NCBI GenBank assembly: GCA_023053575.1
Contig: JAKZAP010000009.1
Span: forward strand, 11,141,869 to 11,205,868
DNA: 64,000 bases
DNA from: Branchinecta lynchi
Taxonomy: Eukaryota > Arthropoda > Branchiopoda > Anostraca > Branchinectidae
Reading direction: 5' to 3'
In this document: positions 54,690 to 64,000 of the stretch, piece after piece
How the letters are laid out: each line of letters begins with the position of its first letter
Position numbering within the stretch: position 1 is the stretch's first letter
Notes under the pieces: generated by a model
What the model saw: only the letters and a program-made list of their open reading frames with translations
What the model was told of the DNA's origin: nothing
Database searches by the model: none
Position numbers and translations under genes: made by a program

Positions 54690-54880
54690 TTGCGTTTTTG
54701 CAGATACCATAGTGTCTGATACCACGGTCTAAAGTCGTTTTTGCAGTTATCGTGGTATCTAATACCACGGTCAAACGGCGTTTCTGCAGTTATCGTGGTA
54801 TCTGGCCAGTTATCGTGGTATCAGATATTCAGATACTACGGTCAAACCGTGGTAACTGGTCGTGGTATCTGAAAAGTCAC
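54690..54880. repeat. 43-bp repeats with GTGGTATC palindromic motifs
   Basis: CGTTT(T/C)TGCAG starts at 54693, 54736 and 54779, each followed by an ATACCACGGT / ATCGTGGTATC inverted pair. Similar motifs occur at 34.26, 35.39 and 56.70-56.81 kb, so this is a dispersed hairpin-forming repeat. Confidence 0.65.
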
Positions 54881-54953
54881 CTCACTTTCATCAAATTGTG
54901 TCAGATTGGTGAGATAGAAGCTTAGCACTTAGTGATTTAACTGGATATCTGTT

Positions 54954-56664
54954 TTTATGGCACTTGAGCTTACTCAAGTGCCATATAGCGATTGTAATTT
55001 CTGTCCGTCAGTCGGTCTGTCGGTCTGTCGGTCTGTCGGTCTGTCGGTCCCGGTTTTGCTAGTTCGGGCACTTCCAGATAAGCTAGGACGATGAAACTTG
55101 GCAGGCATATCAGGGACCGGACCAGCTCAACTTAAAATTAATCATTTCTTCAATCCGACTTTCCCCGGATCCGGGAGTCCGGAAACTATAAAGCAAAAGT
55201 GGAGCGAAAAGTAGCAAAAAAAAAGGCTGCCCGAGTGTGGGAGCGAACCAGGAACCTCTGAGTTATAAGTCCAACGCTCTACCAACTGAGCCACGAGTCC
55301 ATGTATGAGAGAGCGAATGCGGGAGTAGGAACAAAGTGGATAATCTAAACAAATTACATTGTTAGGATAATGGAACTTGTCAGGAATATTGGATGTATTA
55401 GGGAGCGTATGCGGGAGTATATATTGTTAAAAGATTGACGACCTGATTAACCTGGACATAGTCAAGAAACATAAATAATAGTTTGGGCACTTCCACGCAA
55501 GCTAGGACGATGAAACTTCGCAGGCATATCAGGGACCCGACCAGACTAAGTTGGAAATAGTCACTTGCCCGATCCGACCATCGTGGGGGAGGGGGCGGAA
55601 TCCGGAAAATAGGGACATTCATCACTTTCGAACGGATGATCGGATCTTAATGAAACTTGATATCTGGAAAGATCTCCTGTCTCAGATGTCTCATTTCGAG
55701 TCCGGACCGGATCCGATGAATCTTGGGGGTTGGTCTTGAGGGGAGTGGAGGGACGGGGAATCCGGAAAAATTTGGAAAAATTAAATATTTTCAGCTTACG
55801 AACGGGTCGTCGGATCTTAACGAAACTTGGTATATGGAAGGACCTCATGTCTCAGACGCCGGTGACATTGGGGGGAGTTGGAAGGGGAAACCGGAAATCT
55901 TGAAAAACGCTCAGAGTGGAGAGATCCGGATGAAACTTGGTAGAAAGAACAAGCACAAGTCCTAGATACCTGACTGACATAACCGGAACGGATCCGCTCA
56001 CTTTGGGGGAGTTGGGGGGGGGGGGGAGTCCTAATTTCTAGTGATCCCGCGAGTTCGATGCTTCCTGATGTGCTAGGACAATGAAAATTGGCAAGCATGC
56101 CAAGGACCCGACCAGATTAAATAGGAAATAGCCACTTCCCCGATCTGACCATCTGGGGGGGGGGGGGGGTGGAGGGACGGGGAAGCCAAAATTGAGGTAT
56201 TTTTAACTTGCGAACGGTTGGTCGGATCTTGATGAAAGTTGATATTTAGCATGACCTCGTGTCTCAGACGTCCCACTTTAAATCCGGACCGGATCCGATG
56301 TCACTGGGGGGGGGGGGGGAGCTGGTGGAGGGAACCAGAAATCTTGACAAACGCTTAGAGTGCAGCGATCGGGATGGAACTTATTCGGCCACGGTAGGTG
56401 GAGATAGAGTGAGTACCGGAAATCGTGTAGCACGTCTAGGGATCAAACAAATGAATTTATTGGGATGAAAGTTTGAACAGTCATGTGCATTTGCTGCAGA
56501 CAATCGAGACGATGCCGGAACTGCTCAGAAATGAGTGAAACTAAATATCCTATTTCTATTTCCGAACCGCATTTTTGGATGGCGGGTGTATTTTGTGAGG
56601 TTCTCATCTACTTTCTTGTACAGCCTACTCGTACAAGTGCCATATGAGCTCGTAGCTCTTGTTC
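54954..56664 (-). mobile_element. family A element, complete, reversed, in a Skeletor intron
   Basis: Reversed 3' end at 54954 (TATGGCACTTGAGCTTACTC + AAGTGCCATA), then a GTCTGTCGGTC run and core units. The reversed left end CAAGTGCCATATGAGCTCGT with AGCTCTTGT lies at about 56635-56664. 1.71 kb. A tRNA-like module lies inside at 55225-55300. G runs up to 13 correspond to the poly(C) of the forward copies. Confidence 0.78.
55222..55300 (-). other. tRNA-like module in family A (copy 3, best preserved)
   Basis: Minus strand: A box TGGCTCAGTTGG (55293-55282), an anticodon-like loop CTTATAA, B box GGTTCGCTCCC (55249-55239), GGGCAGC, then a T run of nine, resembling a tRNA gene with a pol III terminator. 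The acceptor and T stems do not pair well by eye, so it is not called a functional tRNA. It is flanked on both sides by family A sequence. Confidence 0.6.
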
Positions 56665-56865
56665 TTTTGGGATGACTTCGAAAAGTGCAATTTCGGCAAT
56701 AGTCGTTTTTGCAGAGCACCGTGTATCAGATACTACGATAACTGCAAAAACGACTGATTGCAGATCCAGTTACCGTGGTAACAGATACCATGGTATCAGC
56801 AAAAACGCAACTCATATCTGACAGGGCGTTTCTGGATAGATGAGCGGCACAGCGTGTTTCCTTAC

Positions 56866-57090
56866 CTGATAATAAACCGTATCCGGTGTGTTCTCATCCG
56901 GCCTCCACTTAACAACGGCCGGTTGTCCCTCCTCACAGTTGAGCTTCAAAGTCCGCTGGTAAGCACCGAACGAGCTGTAATTCTCGGGAGCGTCTCGGGT
57001 GGTTTGAGTCCATTCGCAGAGCCGCCCTGCTCCGGTGGGCGTGGCTTCACCCTCGCGGTTAAAACGGACTCCGGCAAAAATGCGGGTATC
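56866..57090 (-). CDS. Skeletor: Skeletor orthologue, exon c
   Basis: A 225-nt exon, phase 0 at both ends, acceptor TTCTTTTTTTTAG, donor GTAAGG. It reads DTRIFAGVRFNREGEATPTG, AGRLCEWTQTTRDAPENYSS, FGAYQRTLKLNCEEGQPAVV and KWRPDENTPDTVYYQ. The pattern TPTGxGRLCxW...FGAYQRTLxLxC...TPDTVYYxCFTH is the signature of Skeletor and is continued by exon d. This is the strongest evidence for the family assignment. In Drosophila, Skeletor is a nuclear/spindle-matrix and cuticle-related protein; the role here is inferred only by homology. Confidence 0.95.
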
Positions 57091-57569
57091 CTAAAAAAAA
57101 GAATGAATGGTCAACTGAAGTAATAATAATAATAATAACTTATTTTTGACCCGCTACAAAAAATCAAAGCGGAGTATCAATAAAAGAAACAAAACAAGCA
57201 CTTCACGAAAACAAAAAGCACAAGAAACTAAAGCAAACTAGAAAGACCACTGTGGGCGGGCAGATTCTTACAAGTTGACTGGGGCAATTTCCCAGCAAGC
57301 TGCGTAAGTTTCGAACCGATATCCGGAAAACTGTAAATAGATATAAGTGTTTAGCAATTAATTTTCCAAACTCTACACTGTCAGCAGGTAGACAAAATAT
57401 TTTTGTTTTTGAGACATTTTTTTCATAGCAAAAACGTCTCCTGTTGCTTATAACTCCGGTATATTCTGTCAGATTCAATTCAAACTTAGGGTACAGGTAG
57501 AGAAGCAAGTATCTATCAACGTTATTATGGTCTGACATGATCATTCGGACTTTCTTCTTGCGACTTTAT

Positions 57570-57873
57570 GAGCGTGTTCCACCCTACTTGTCTTAGTTAC
57601 TACGCATGACGTCGCGAATTTTGGCTTCTTGGCTTCCAAGGCTGGAAGGTATTTCTCTATTTTCGCCAATATATCACTCCACGGGTTAAACCAGTCAATC
57701 ACGTTACAGAGATCCGTAGTTACCACGCTTACTACTGTCCCGAGCATGGTAAGCAAATAGTTACTGTTAGTTACTATTTCGAGAAGGTTGGAAGGTCAGC
57801 ATAGTAACTTTCCGTGAGGTTGGAACGAAATAGTAACTAGTAATTACTATTGTAAGAAGGGTGGAACACACTC
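57570..57873. mobile_element. inverted-repeat element with GAGCGTGTTCCACCCT ends
   Basis: GAGCGTGTTCCACCCT at 57570-57585 and AGGGTGGAACACACTC at 57858-57873, 15 of 16 matching. TAT flanks both sides, a possible short target duplication. The interior has TAGTTACTATTTCG-type motifs. 304 bp. Confidence 0.7.
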
Positions 57874-58154
57874 TATGTGACGTTTTTTTTTAGGGAAGTG
57901 TCTCAGTTTTATTTATTTTTTATCTTTTTTCCAACTCTTGAATATGTGAATGTTTTGAAGCCTATAGACCGGTAGATCATCGATGTTTTGTTAGGATAGT
58001 GGACTCTGGTCAAGATCTTGATCTCCTGGCTACAACACTTTTTGTTAGATCAACGTTTTCCCGAGACGTTTTCCCTTCGAAAACAACACTTTTGTGACTG
58101 TAACATTATTTTCAAAGAAGAGTGCGACACTTTATAAAAAAAAAGCTACTAGGG

Positions 58155-58382
58155 ACTTTAAACACCAGAAGAAGAAGATCTGTCCATGTCTTTACTTTCT
58201 CTTATGAGCTTAATTCAAACTTAGAATTTTTTTGACTTTTTAGAAACTTTCAAACTTTAGATATGCAAACTTTAAACACCAGAAGAAGAAGATCTGTCCA
58301 TGTCTTTACTTTCTCTTATGAGCTTAATTCAAACTTAGAATTTTTTTGACTTTTTAGAAACTTTCAAACTTTAGATATGCAA
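58155..58382. repeat. exact 114-bp tandem duplication
   Basis: ACTTTAAACACCAGAAGAAG starts at 58155 and 58269; the two 114-bp units look identical to the last base. In a Skeletor intron. Confidence 0.9.
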
Positions 58383-58399
58383 AAAGTTTTATTCCAGAG

Positions 58400-58552
58400 T
58401 TCTTGAAATTTTGTAATGCATCGTGACAGATTTTTAAGTGTACTGACATATGACACATATATTGTAATTTCTTCAGTATTTTTTACAGTAACCGCAAATT
58501 TGGTTTATAGCCACGAAAGTCGATTTTACAATAAACTTTCTATTTATCTATC
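58400..58552 (+). mobile_element. LINE 3' terminus, same family as 37.8-38.5 kb
   Basis: GCAAATTTGGTTTATAGCCA, CGAAAGTCGATTTTACAATA and AACTTTCTATTTATCTATC match the minus-strand 3' end at 37.83-37.90 kb. 5' truncated, non-coding. Confidence 0.75.
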
Positions 58553-58857
58553 ACTTAGTAAAGCTGCTATGTTTATAACGATGCACTAATTGAGTGGTGC
58601 GACACAACATGTAATGAGTATGGGTTCGTATCCAACTTGATCCAGCCACTAGGTCGATTAAGCCACGTTCACAAGCTTGCCAACAGATGCACAGGCACGT
58701 TCCTAGGCTTAGTAGGGCACAAATTTCTAGAGTCTTGACTTCCTTGCCTGGTCGGAAATCTGTGTGTGAACGGGGATGCTTGGTATGTGCCGCGGCATAT
58801 GTGCTATATGTACCAAGCTCCAACTTTGGCTCCAACTTTGAAAAAAAAAGGGCATAC

Positions 58858-59051
58858 CTCTCTTTCTTTCTCGGATTTATGGGCATAGCCACCCTCAGGG
58901 TCGTCTGTGATGTAGAAAGGGTGGTTTTTCGCTGGCCGTTCCTCGTCGTTACCACCCTCCACCACAAAAGTATAGGTGGTCCCTCGCACCACCGTGATCT
59001 CGGGGATCAGGAGGCCGTTGATGTACCATGCGATGCCCCAGCCAACGTGAC
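58858..59051 (-). CDS. Skeletor: Skeletor orthologue, exon b
   Basis: A 194-nt exon, acceptor CCTTTTCTAG before 59051, donor GTATGC after 58858. Entry phase 1 and exit phase 0 match both neighbours. It reads HVGWGIAWYINGLLIPEITV, VRGTTYTFVVEGGNDEERPA and KNHPFYITDDPEGGYAHKSE. It is the first half of the conserved cupredoxin-like region of Skeletor proteins (WYINGLLIPEI...RGxTYTFVVEGG...HPFYITD). Very clear homology. Confidence 0.95.
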
Positions 59052-59216
59052 CTAGAAAAGGATAGCCTGTCAGCAACGTGATCAACATTTAAAGGTAAAT
59101 AACACATTAGATACATCCTTGACATCAGTTTAAGAACATTTAATAGCCTAATGTCATTAAAAAGCCTTATACCTTTGCATATCACGAAGAGAGGAGTTGA
59201 GAATATGTATCTACTA

Positions 59217-59533
59217 TACTGTCAGAAGTTTCAAAACAGACAACACAACGATGAGCAGCTTGAACAGATAACGTTCAGTATATTAGCTGTTACGATTTTC
59301 AAACGTTACGCACTGAAACGTTGTGCATATAAGAAACACCTCCGAAAAACATCTCCTGACATTTTTGTTTTGTAATCATGATTTCGGAAGAGTCAGCAAA
59401 GGCTTTTCCGGCTTTTTTTCGACTCTTCCTGTTATGCATTAGCATTCGTAAAAGCGTAAGAGATAACATCAAAAGTGTTGTCTGTTGAAACCGGGCATCC
59501 CTGTGTCATCTGTTATGAAACTTCTGACAGTGT
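59217..59533. mobile_element. TA-type MITE (Tc1/mariner-like), copy
   Basis: ACTGTCAGAAGTTTCAAAAC at the left and ATGAAACTTCTGACAGTG at the right, with the family arm blocks ACAACACAACGATG and GGGCATCCCTGTGTCATC. About 317 bp, no ORF. Confidence 0.75.
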
Positions 59534-59879
59534 GTGCACTTGAAGCTGCCGATCGATTCAGTATTGCTTGCTCCCTCGGTAGGTCGGTGTCAGATGAAGT
59601 AAGTCGGGTTGATGAAGAGTCATCAACACATTTCCTCAACTACACTCGAACCATGATCTTGTAGAATGTGTGCCCTACGATGACGGTGTTGTTTAAAGTG
59701 TACAATATTACAATTATCACAGTAAAGTTACGGGCACTGACATTCCGACAAAATTTTGCACACAAAAATACCCAGGCGAAATACGCGGTGACTATGGGGA
59801 AGCCTGCAGGCGGAACGTCAAAGTTTCGCAGCGATGGAATTGGTTTCCGAATGGGAAAATCGTACGGTATTTGCACGTA

Positions 59880-60112
59880 CCTGAAAGCACAACTCTTACT
59901 AGAGATGATCTTTTCAGGATGAATTGGCTCCGAATTTTTCGCAAATACCATTACTTGCCACGTGAAATTGGCGATTTTCTTCTTAGTGCTTGTCGACTCA
60001 ATCAGGTCTTTCCACTTTCCGACGCGACTCGCAAAATATTTGAAAACTGACACGCCGTGGTAAAAATGTGCGAAAACCAAACAAAAGCAAAGAAGTTCAA
60101 AACAGAAGATGG
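59880..60112 (+). repeat. family D repeat, left half
   Basis: ACTAGAGATGATCTTTTC, AATACCATTACTTGCC, GGCGATTTTCTTCTTAGTGC and AATATTTGAAAACTGACACG parallel 47.49-47.71 kb. The copy stops at AAACAGAAG, where family B sequence begins. Confidence 0.65.
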
Positions 60113-60129
60113 GCCTGATGACCTACTAT

Positions 60130-61570
60130 GCCTTCAAATATGAACAAGACCAAAGGTTTCGATGGGATCCCAAAAATTCAATATCTGATCCAGACAACTG
60201 GGTTTTGTCTTAGCCAGATCCAGTCTTCGCCAGACTCCTTGAACATTTTTACAATTAAAATTCAGAAACAGATTAAGGCCAAATACCTAATCACCTGAGA
60301 ATACCAAGTTCAAATTTGGATTCATCATGTGTGTTTACCCCTATAAGTCATATCTGTTTTGACGAAAACTTCCTGCCACTTCTGCAAATTTCCCGGTTCC
60401 GGCCGAACTCCAGAACTACTTGTCCGGCGAAAAAAGAAAGCTCAAAGACGAAATCAGGGTATCTACTTTCCCCAGTAATGAACATCTGATCAACTTCAAA
60501 TAGAAATTTAGCTTATAAAAAAATTTCCGATTCCAGCCGGATTCCGGTCGAACTATATGTCCGGGTAAAATACGATTGTCATACAGGGACTCAGCATCTC
60601 TTCTTACCCCTAAATCGCTTATCTAATCAACTAGAAATAAAACTTAGACTTCCAACAGTTTTCCGGTTTTGGCCGGATTCCGGACGAACTACACGTCCGG
60701 GTAGAAACTTGTTTTCACATAAGTGTTCAGCGTGTCTTCTTGCCCTAAATCGAACATCTAATCAACTCCAAATAAAACTTTTAATTTTGACAAACTTTCC
60801 GGTTTGGGCCGGATTCCGGTCGAAATACTTGTCCGTCGAGAAAATAGTTTTCACCATCGTCTTCATCATGTCTTCCTACCTCCAAATCGAACATTTAATC
60901 AACTTCAAATAAAACTTTTACTTTCAACATCTTTCCGGTTTGGGCCGGATTCCGGGCGAAATACTTGTCCGTCGAGAAAATAATTTTCACCATCGTCTTC
61001 AGCATGCCTTCCTACCCCTAAATCGAACATCTAATCAATTTCAAATAAAACTTTTACTTTCAACTAACTTTCCGGTTTGGGCCGGATTCCGGGCGAAATA
61101 CTTGTCCGTCGATAAAATAATTTTCACCATCGTCTTCAGCATGTCTTACTACCCCTAAATCGAACATCTAATCAACTTCAAATAAAACTTTTACTTTCAA
61201 CAATTTTTCCGGTTTTGGCCGGATTCCGGGCGAACTACTTGTCCGATGACAAAATGGTTTTCACCATCGTGCTCAGCATGTCTTCTTACCCCATAATCGA
61301 CTATCACATTAGCTGTTTCAAAATATTTTGTTTGTCCCTTAATTTGAATCCCCTCCCCCACCCCTAAATGTAGAGCTACAAAGCCCATCTACGAACTTGA
61401 CTGGTCCGACGACCCAACGAACCCTCACACCAAGTTTCATCAAAATATCTCATTCCCTTCGAGAGTTATCGTGCTTACAGACGGACGGACGGACGGACGG
61501 ACGGACAGACGGACAACTTTTGCGATGTCATAGGTATCCCTCCACTTACGTTTTGGGATCCCAAAAACAA
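60130..61570 (+). mobile_element. family B element, copy 6 (complete, best preserved)
   Basis: Left end ACAAGACCAAAGGTTTCGAT + GGGATCCCAAAA. Five clear core units follow, with TTCCGG(T) starts at 60661, 60797, 60933, 61069 and 61207, a regular 136-138 bp period. The tail CACCAAGTTTCATCAAAATA is followed by the microsatellite ACGGACGGACGGACGGACGG to about 61512, then CATAGGTATCCCTCCACTTA and the palindrome TTTTGGGATCCCAAAA. It defines the family. No coding capacity. Confidence 0.85.
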
Positions 61571-61576
61571 CACTTT

Positions 61577-61752
61577 GAAGCTTCTCATGTCCTTATATGT
61601 AAAAGAGTTGTCGGGGCACGCTTTTTGAGAAGTTTGCGTTGCATGACAACTCGGCAACAATGGACAACGCGGGGATTTGACAAGCTCATAATTCCACAAG
61701 GGAGCTAGGGATTATACAAAAAGGCAGAATAAGTAAGAGGGGTCGTTTAACT
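61577..61752 (+). repeat. family D repeat, right half
   Basis: CTTCTCATGTCCTTATATGT, AGCTCATAATTCCACAAGGG and AAGGCAGAATAAGTAAGAGG continue the order of the 47.72-47.93 kb copy. Confidence 0.65.
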
Positions 61753-62024
61753 GGAAAAAAAGGCACCGTCCCAAGTGTCCAAAACTACGAGAAGTATAAA
61801 CTCTCTGACTTTGGGAGTCCAGACGAAACGCTGATCAAAATGTACCAGATCTTTAAAGTACATGAGTAACAAGATTTTATTTAAGACAAAAAATCCATCA
61901 GAGATATGTCTTCCTCTTTTCAGTTGGTATCCTGGATCCACATGAGACGAGAGATCTGAAAACGCGACTATGGATGAGGATACATAAAGATAATAACTAA
62001 CTGTTTCGTAAAAGCGTGACTAAC

Positions 62025-62492
62025 CTGAAATGGCTGAATATCCCTGATCTCCGCCAGTCGGCCCAACATGTGCGTAGAATACATGATCTTCCGGTTCATG
62101 GCACGGGATTGGCGGAATGAACCAAGGCTTGGCAGGGGGCGCGGTCGGCTTCGTTGCGACCGCTTTAACTGGCTCCTGTGGGCGCCTTATCGGCTGTTCA
62201 GCCTTCCTGATTGGCTGTTCAGGTTGGACCAATGCAGGACGAGGGGCTGCTCTGATCGGTGCTTCAGGCTGGGGAACAACGGAACTTGGTCGAGGAGCAC
62301 TTCTGATTGGTTGCTCGGGTTCCAAGAAGGCGGGACTTGGTTTTATGGGAGCAGCGTCACGAACGGGAGCAACTGGGCGGGGATCCGGTTGTACATCGGC
62401 GCGTACGATCGGTGCGGAAATGTCGGTCTCCGGTTCTTCGGGATATGGACAGTTCCAGAAGGGTTGACGACCGAAGTTGACAGACATTGTAT
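62025..62492 (-). CDS. Skeletor: Skeletor orthologue, exon a (Pro-rich linker)
   Basis: A 468-nt exon with acceptor CTCTGTTTAG before 62492, donor GTTAGT after 62025, exit phase 1 matching exon b. It begins TMSVNFGRQPFWNCPYPEEP, matching the region after the DOMON domain in Skeletor proteins. A repetitive linker follows (EQPIRSAPRP, EAPIRAAPRP, EQPIRKAEQPIRRPQEP). It ends PPIPCHEPEDHVFYAHVGPT and GGDQGYSAISG, which runs into the cupredoxin-like region. An in-frame ATG at 62526 without an intron is an alternative start, but homology favours splicing from upstream DM13/DOMON exons, which lie outside the window or were not found. Confidence 0.88.
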
Positions 62493-64000
62493 CTAAACAG
62501 AGAGGCTTGTGCTTAAAAGTTAACATACTGACTGGTGCTACGATTTTCTACACCTCCTGGACAATTTTTAAGAGAAATCGTCTCTAAATTTGGCTTGAAA
62601 GATTCTGGTTCCTGACCTCTCTAAAACAAAAATGTAACTCCGTACGGTCAGCGCATCTCTAGCAGAGTCTACAGCACTTCAATTTTCTACGCTTGGTGGA
62701 CAATTTTTAAGACAAATTTTCTCTAAATTTGGCTTGAAATATTCTGATTGCCTCTATAAAACAAACAACTCCGTCCAATCAGCGCAGCAGAGTCTCACTG
62801 TAAAAATTGTCTACTGGATAAGTGTGTTAATCATCGAATGTCGACAGAGCAGAACTCGGAAGAAAATGCTTTACTTGAGTTACAGCCTCATAACTATAGC
62901 AGACAGCTCCCAACGTCAGTAGCTTAAGGGAAATGCAGCACTATATACTGTTCTTAACAATACTCTACAATTTGTCCTCGTTCATATCCATTCTCTACCT
63001 ATAATATAACCTTTTAAACCCTAGCTTGAGCATCTAGATTCCGTTCACAGCACACAACCCGAGTCAAACTGATTTCCCCACTGGATCGCGATTCATAACC
63101 GGAAGAAAATTCAGTCAGTAGACCTATTGCAAGTACTGCATTTCCTTTAAAGAATCCTCAGTGTGCTTTGTCATATTTTTCTAAGGGACTGACCATATCA
63201 GAAATACTAATCCACTCGACTTGGGTCATCTTTCCATGCCTTTTTCTTCCCTAGATTGCTATCCCGCAGTTTACTGAGGCTTGCAAATATTGTTTTCGGG
63301 AATCTTATTGGTCAGAGAACCAATATGAAAATTTGCGACATTCGCCCTCCAAGCCTAGCTGGACTGCCTAAATTTTATGTAATTTCTCATAATATCGCTG
63401 GTGGACAGGCAGAAACGCGTAACTCAAGTTTTTTGATTTTTCAGAAGGCTAAAGAAACAAGTGCATTTCGCCGCATCGCCTGCACTAACCTGCGCTTTAG
63501 ACCAATTGGATCTCGGTCTCTATGCATGCTAGAAATACGCTGACTAGAGCAAAATGTGCGCCTTGATTTGACCATAACTCATTTTGGTGAAAAAATGAGT
63601 TACCAGTGGTCTGTTAGAATGGTATCAAATTTGCACAGATTCGGTAAAGATTGAAAATATGCAAGACGTGATTATCTGAAGATCGGTACGAGTTTCTGCC
63701 TGTCCAATAACGATATGAGCTGAGATTGCAAATAGATCACAGTATCCGAACAGAGACGCTACACGATGCGAGCAGTCCTTTAAGGCTACTAATGTATAGT
63801 TAAAGAACCTGTCTTACATAATACTAACGCAACCTACTTCCATGATCACTCCATATATTTCTAAACTCGGAGACCCCAATTACGTACTGTACATTCTAAC
63901 CCCTCTAACAAAACCACGCTGATTTTCTCCCTTGCTGTGTTTTGCTACCTTAGATATGTGTCACGCAGTCAACGGTTCTCTGCGAGAAGTTTTTCCATCA
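62493..64000. other. upstream Skeletor intron, right edge of window
   Basis: No exon recognised. Two related segments (TTCTACACCTCCTGGACAAT near 62549 and TTCTACGCTTGGTGGACAAT near 62686, each followed by TCTCTAAATTTGGCTTGAAA) form a local 137-bp duplication. The ORF at 63256-63543 has no family features. Confidence 0.45.
63790..64000 (+). repeat. family C repeat at right edge
   Basis: GCAACCTACTTCCATGATCA, ACATTCTAACCCCTCTAACA, GTGTTTTGCTACCTTAGAT and CTGCGAGAAGTTTTTCCATC match 25.4-25.6 kb in the same orientation and 24.5 kb reversed. Cut by the window end. Confidence 0.65.

Larger units (their letters stand above)
57091..58857. other. Skeletor intron
   Basis: Contains a TAA repeat at 57120-57140, an unassigned minus-strand ORF (57203-57544), an inverted-repeat element (57570-57873), a 114-bp tandem duplication and a LINE 3' terminus. 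No additional exon is needed, because the flanking phases match directly. Confidence 0.7.
59052..62024. other. Skeletor intron, repeat-filled
   Basis: Nearly 3 kb between phase-matched exons. It holds a TA-type MITE (59217-59533) and a family D repeat split by a family B element. Confidence 0.75.

Noticed and set aside
55228..55300. Functional tRNA-Ile(UAU) gene
   Set aside because: A and B boxes fit, but acceptor and T stems do not pair by eye, and the same module recurs in damaged form inside repeats; kept as tRNA-like only.
62020..62526. Skeletor exon a as a complete first exon starting at the ATG at 62526
   Set aside because: Homology begins after a good splice acceptor at 62493-62494, and the family normally has DM13 and DOMON domains upstream; an internal exon is more likely.

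Overview
The window looks like a gene-poor, repeat-dense stretch of an invertebrate nuclear genome. Reasons: spliced genes with GT-AG introns several kb long, AATAAA signals, many non-LTR retrotransposon relics, MITEs, and nothing bacterial such as operons or Shine-Dalgarno sites. The best-recognised gene is a Skeletor orthologue, a family known best from arthropods. I therefore favour an ecdysozoan, probably an arthropod, but the sequence alone does not settle the group.

Three protein genes are supported, all on the minus strand. (1) 4.4-11.8 kb: the 3' exons of a protein with a stonustoxin-like/thioredoxin-like region, a fibronectin III domain and an AIG1-type GTPase. The main exon carries one apparent frameshift at an A5 run, and the 5' exons were not found. 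(2) 18.5-22.7 kb: an unrecognised, disordered, Arg/Gly-rich protein of about 511 residues built from two exons. A third possible exon between them would cause early termination if included. (3) 48.4-62.5 kb: the last six exons of Skeletor, whose reading phase is consistent at every junction. They encode a Pro-rich linker, the conserved cupredoxin-like region and a long Pro-rich tail ending in a GPI-anchor-like hydrophobic segment. The DM13/DOMON exons of the family would lie beyond the right edge. A degenerate intronless hnRNP R/Q (two-RRM) pseudogene lies at 39.1 kb.

Most of the rest is mobile DNA. The left edge holds a non-LTR element with ORF1 (zinc finger plus CCHC knuckles) and the endonuclease end of ORF2. 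At least seven further 3' pieces of non-LTR elements are scattered through the window, several ending in short microsatellite tails. About a third of the window by eye consists of two unrelated repeat families, called A and B here, that share one architecture: a subterminal inverted repeat shared by both ends, a core of roughly 135-280 bp tandem units, a GACGGAC/GACAGAC microsatellite, and a 3' palindrome or hairpin. This is the architecture described for Helentron-associated HINE/DINE-1 and mollusc 'pearl' elements. Family A also carries an internal tRNA-like module with A/B boxes and a following T-run in some copies.

Small inverted-repeat elements (hAT-like with an exact 8-bp target duplication, TA-flanked Tc1/mariner-like, and others), a GC-rich minisatellite, and several nested insertions complete the picture. 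Insertion order can be read at three sites: hAT MITE into LINE, LINE into Tc1-like MITE, and family B into family D.
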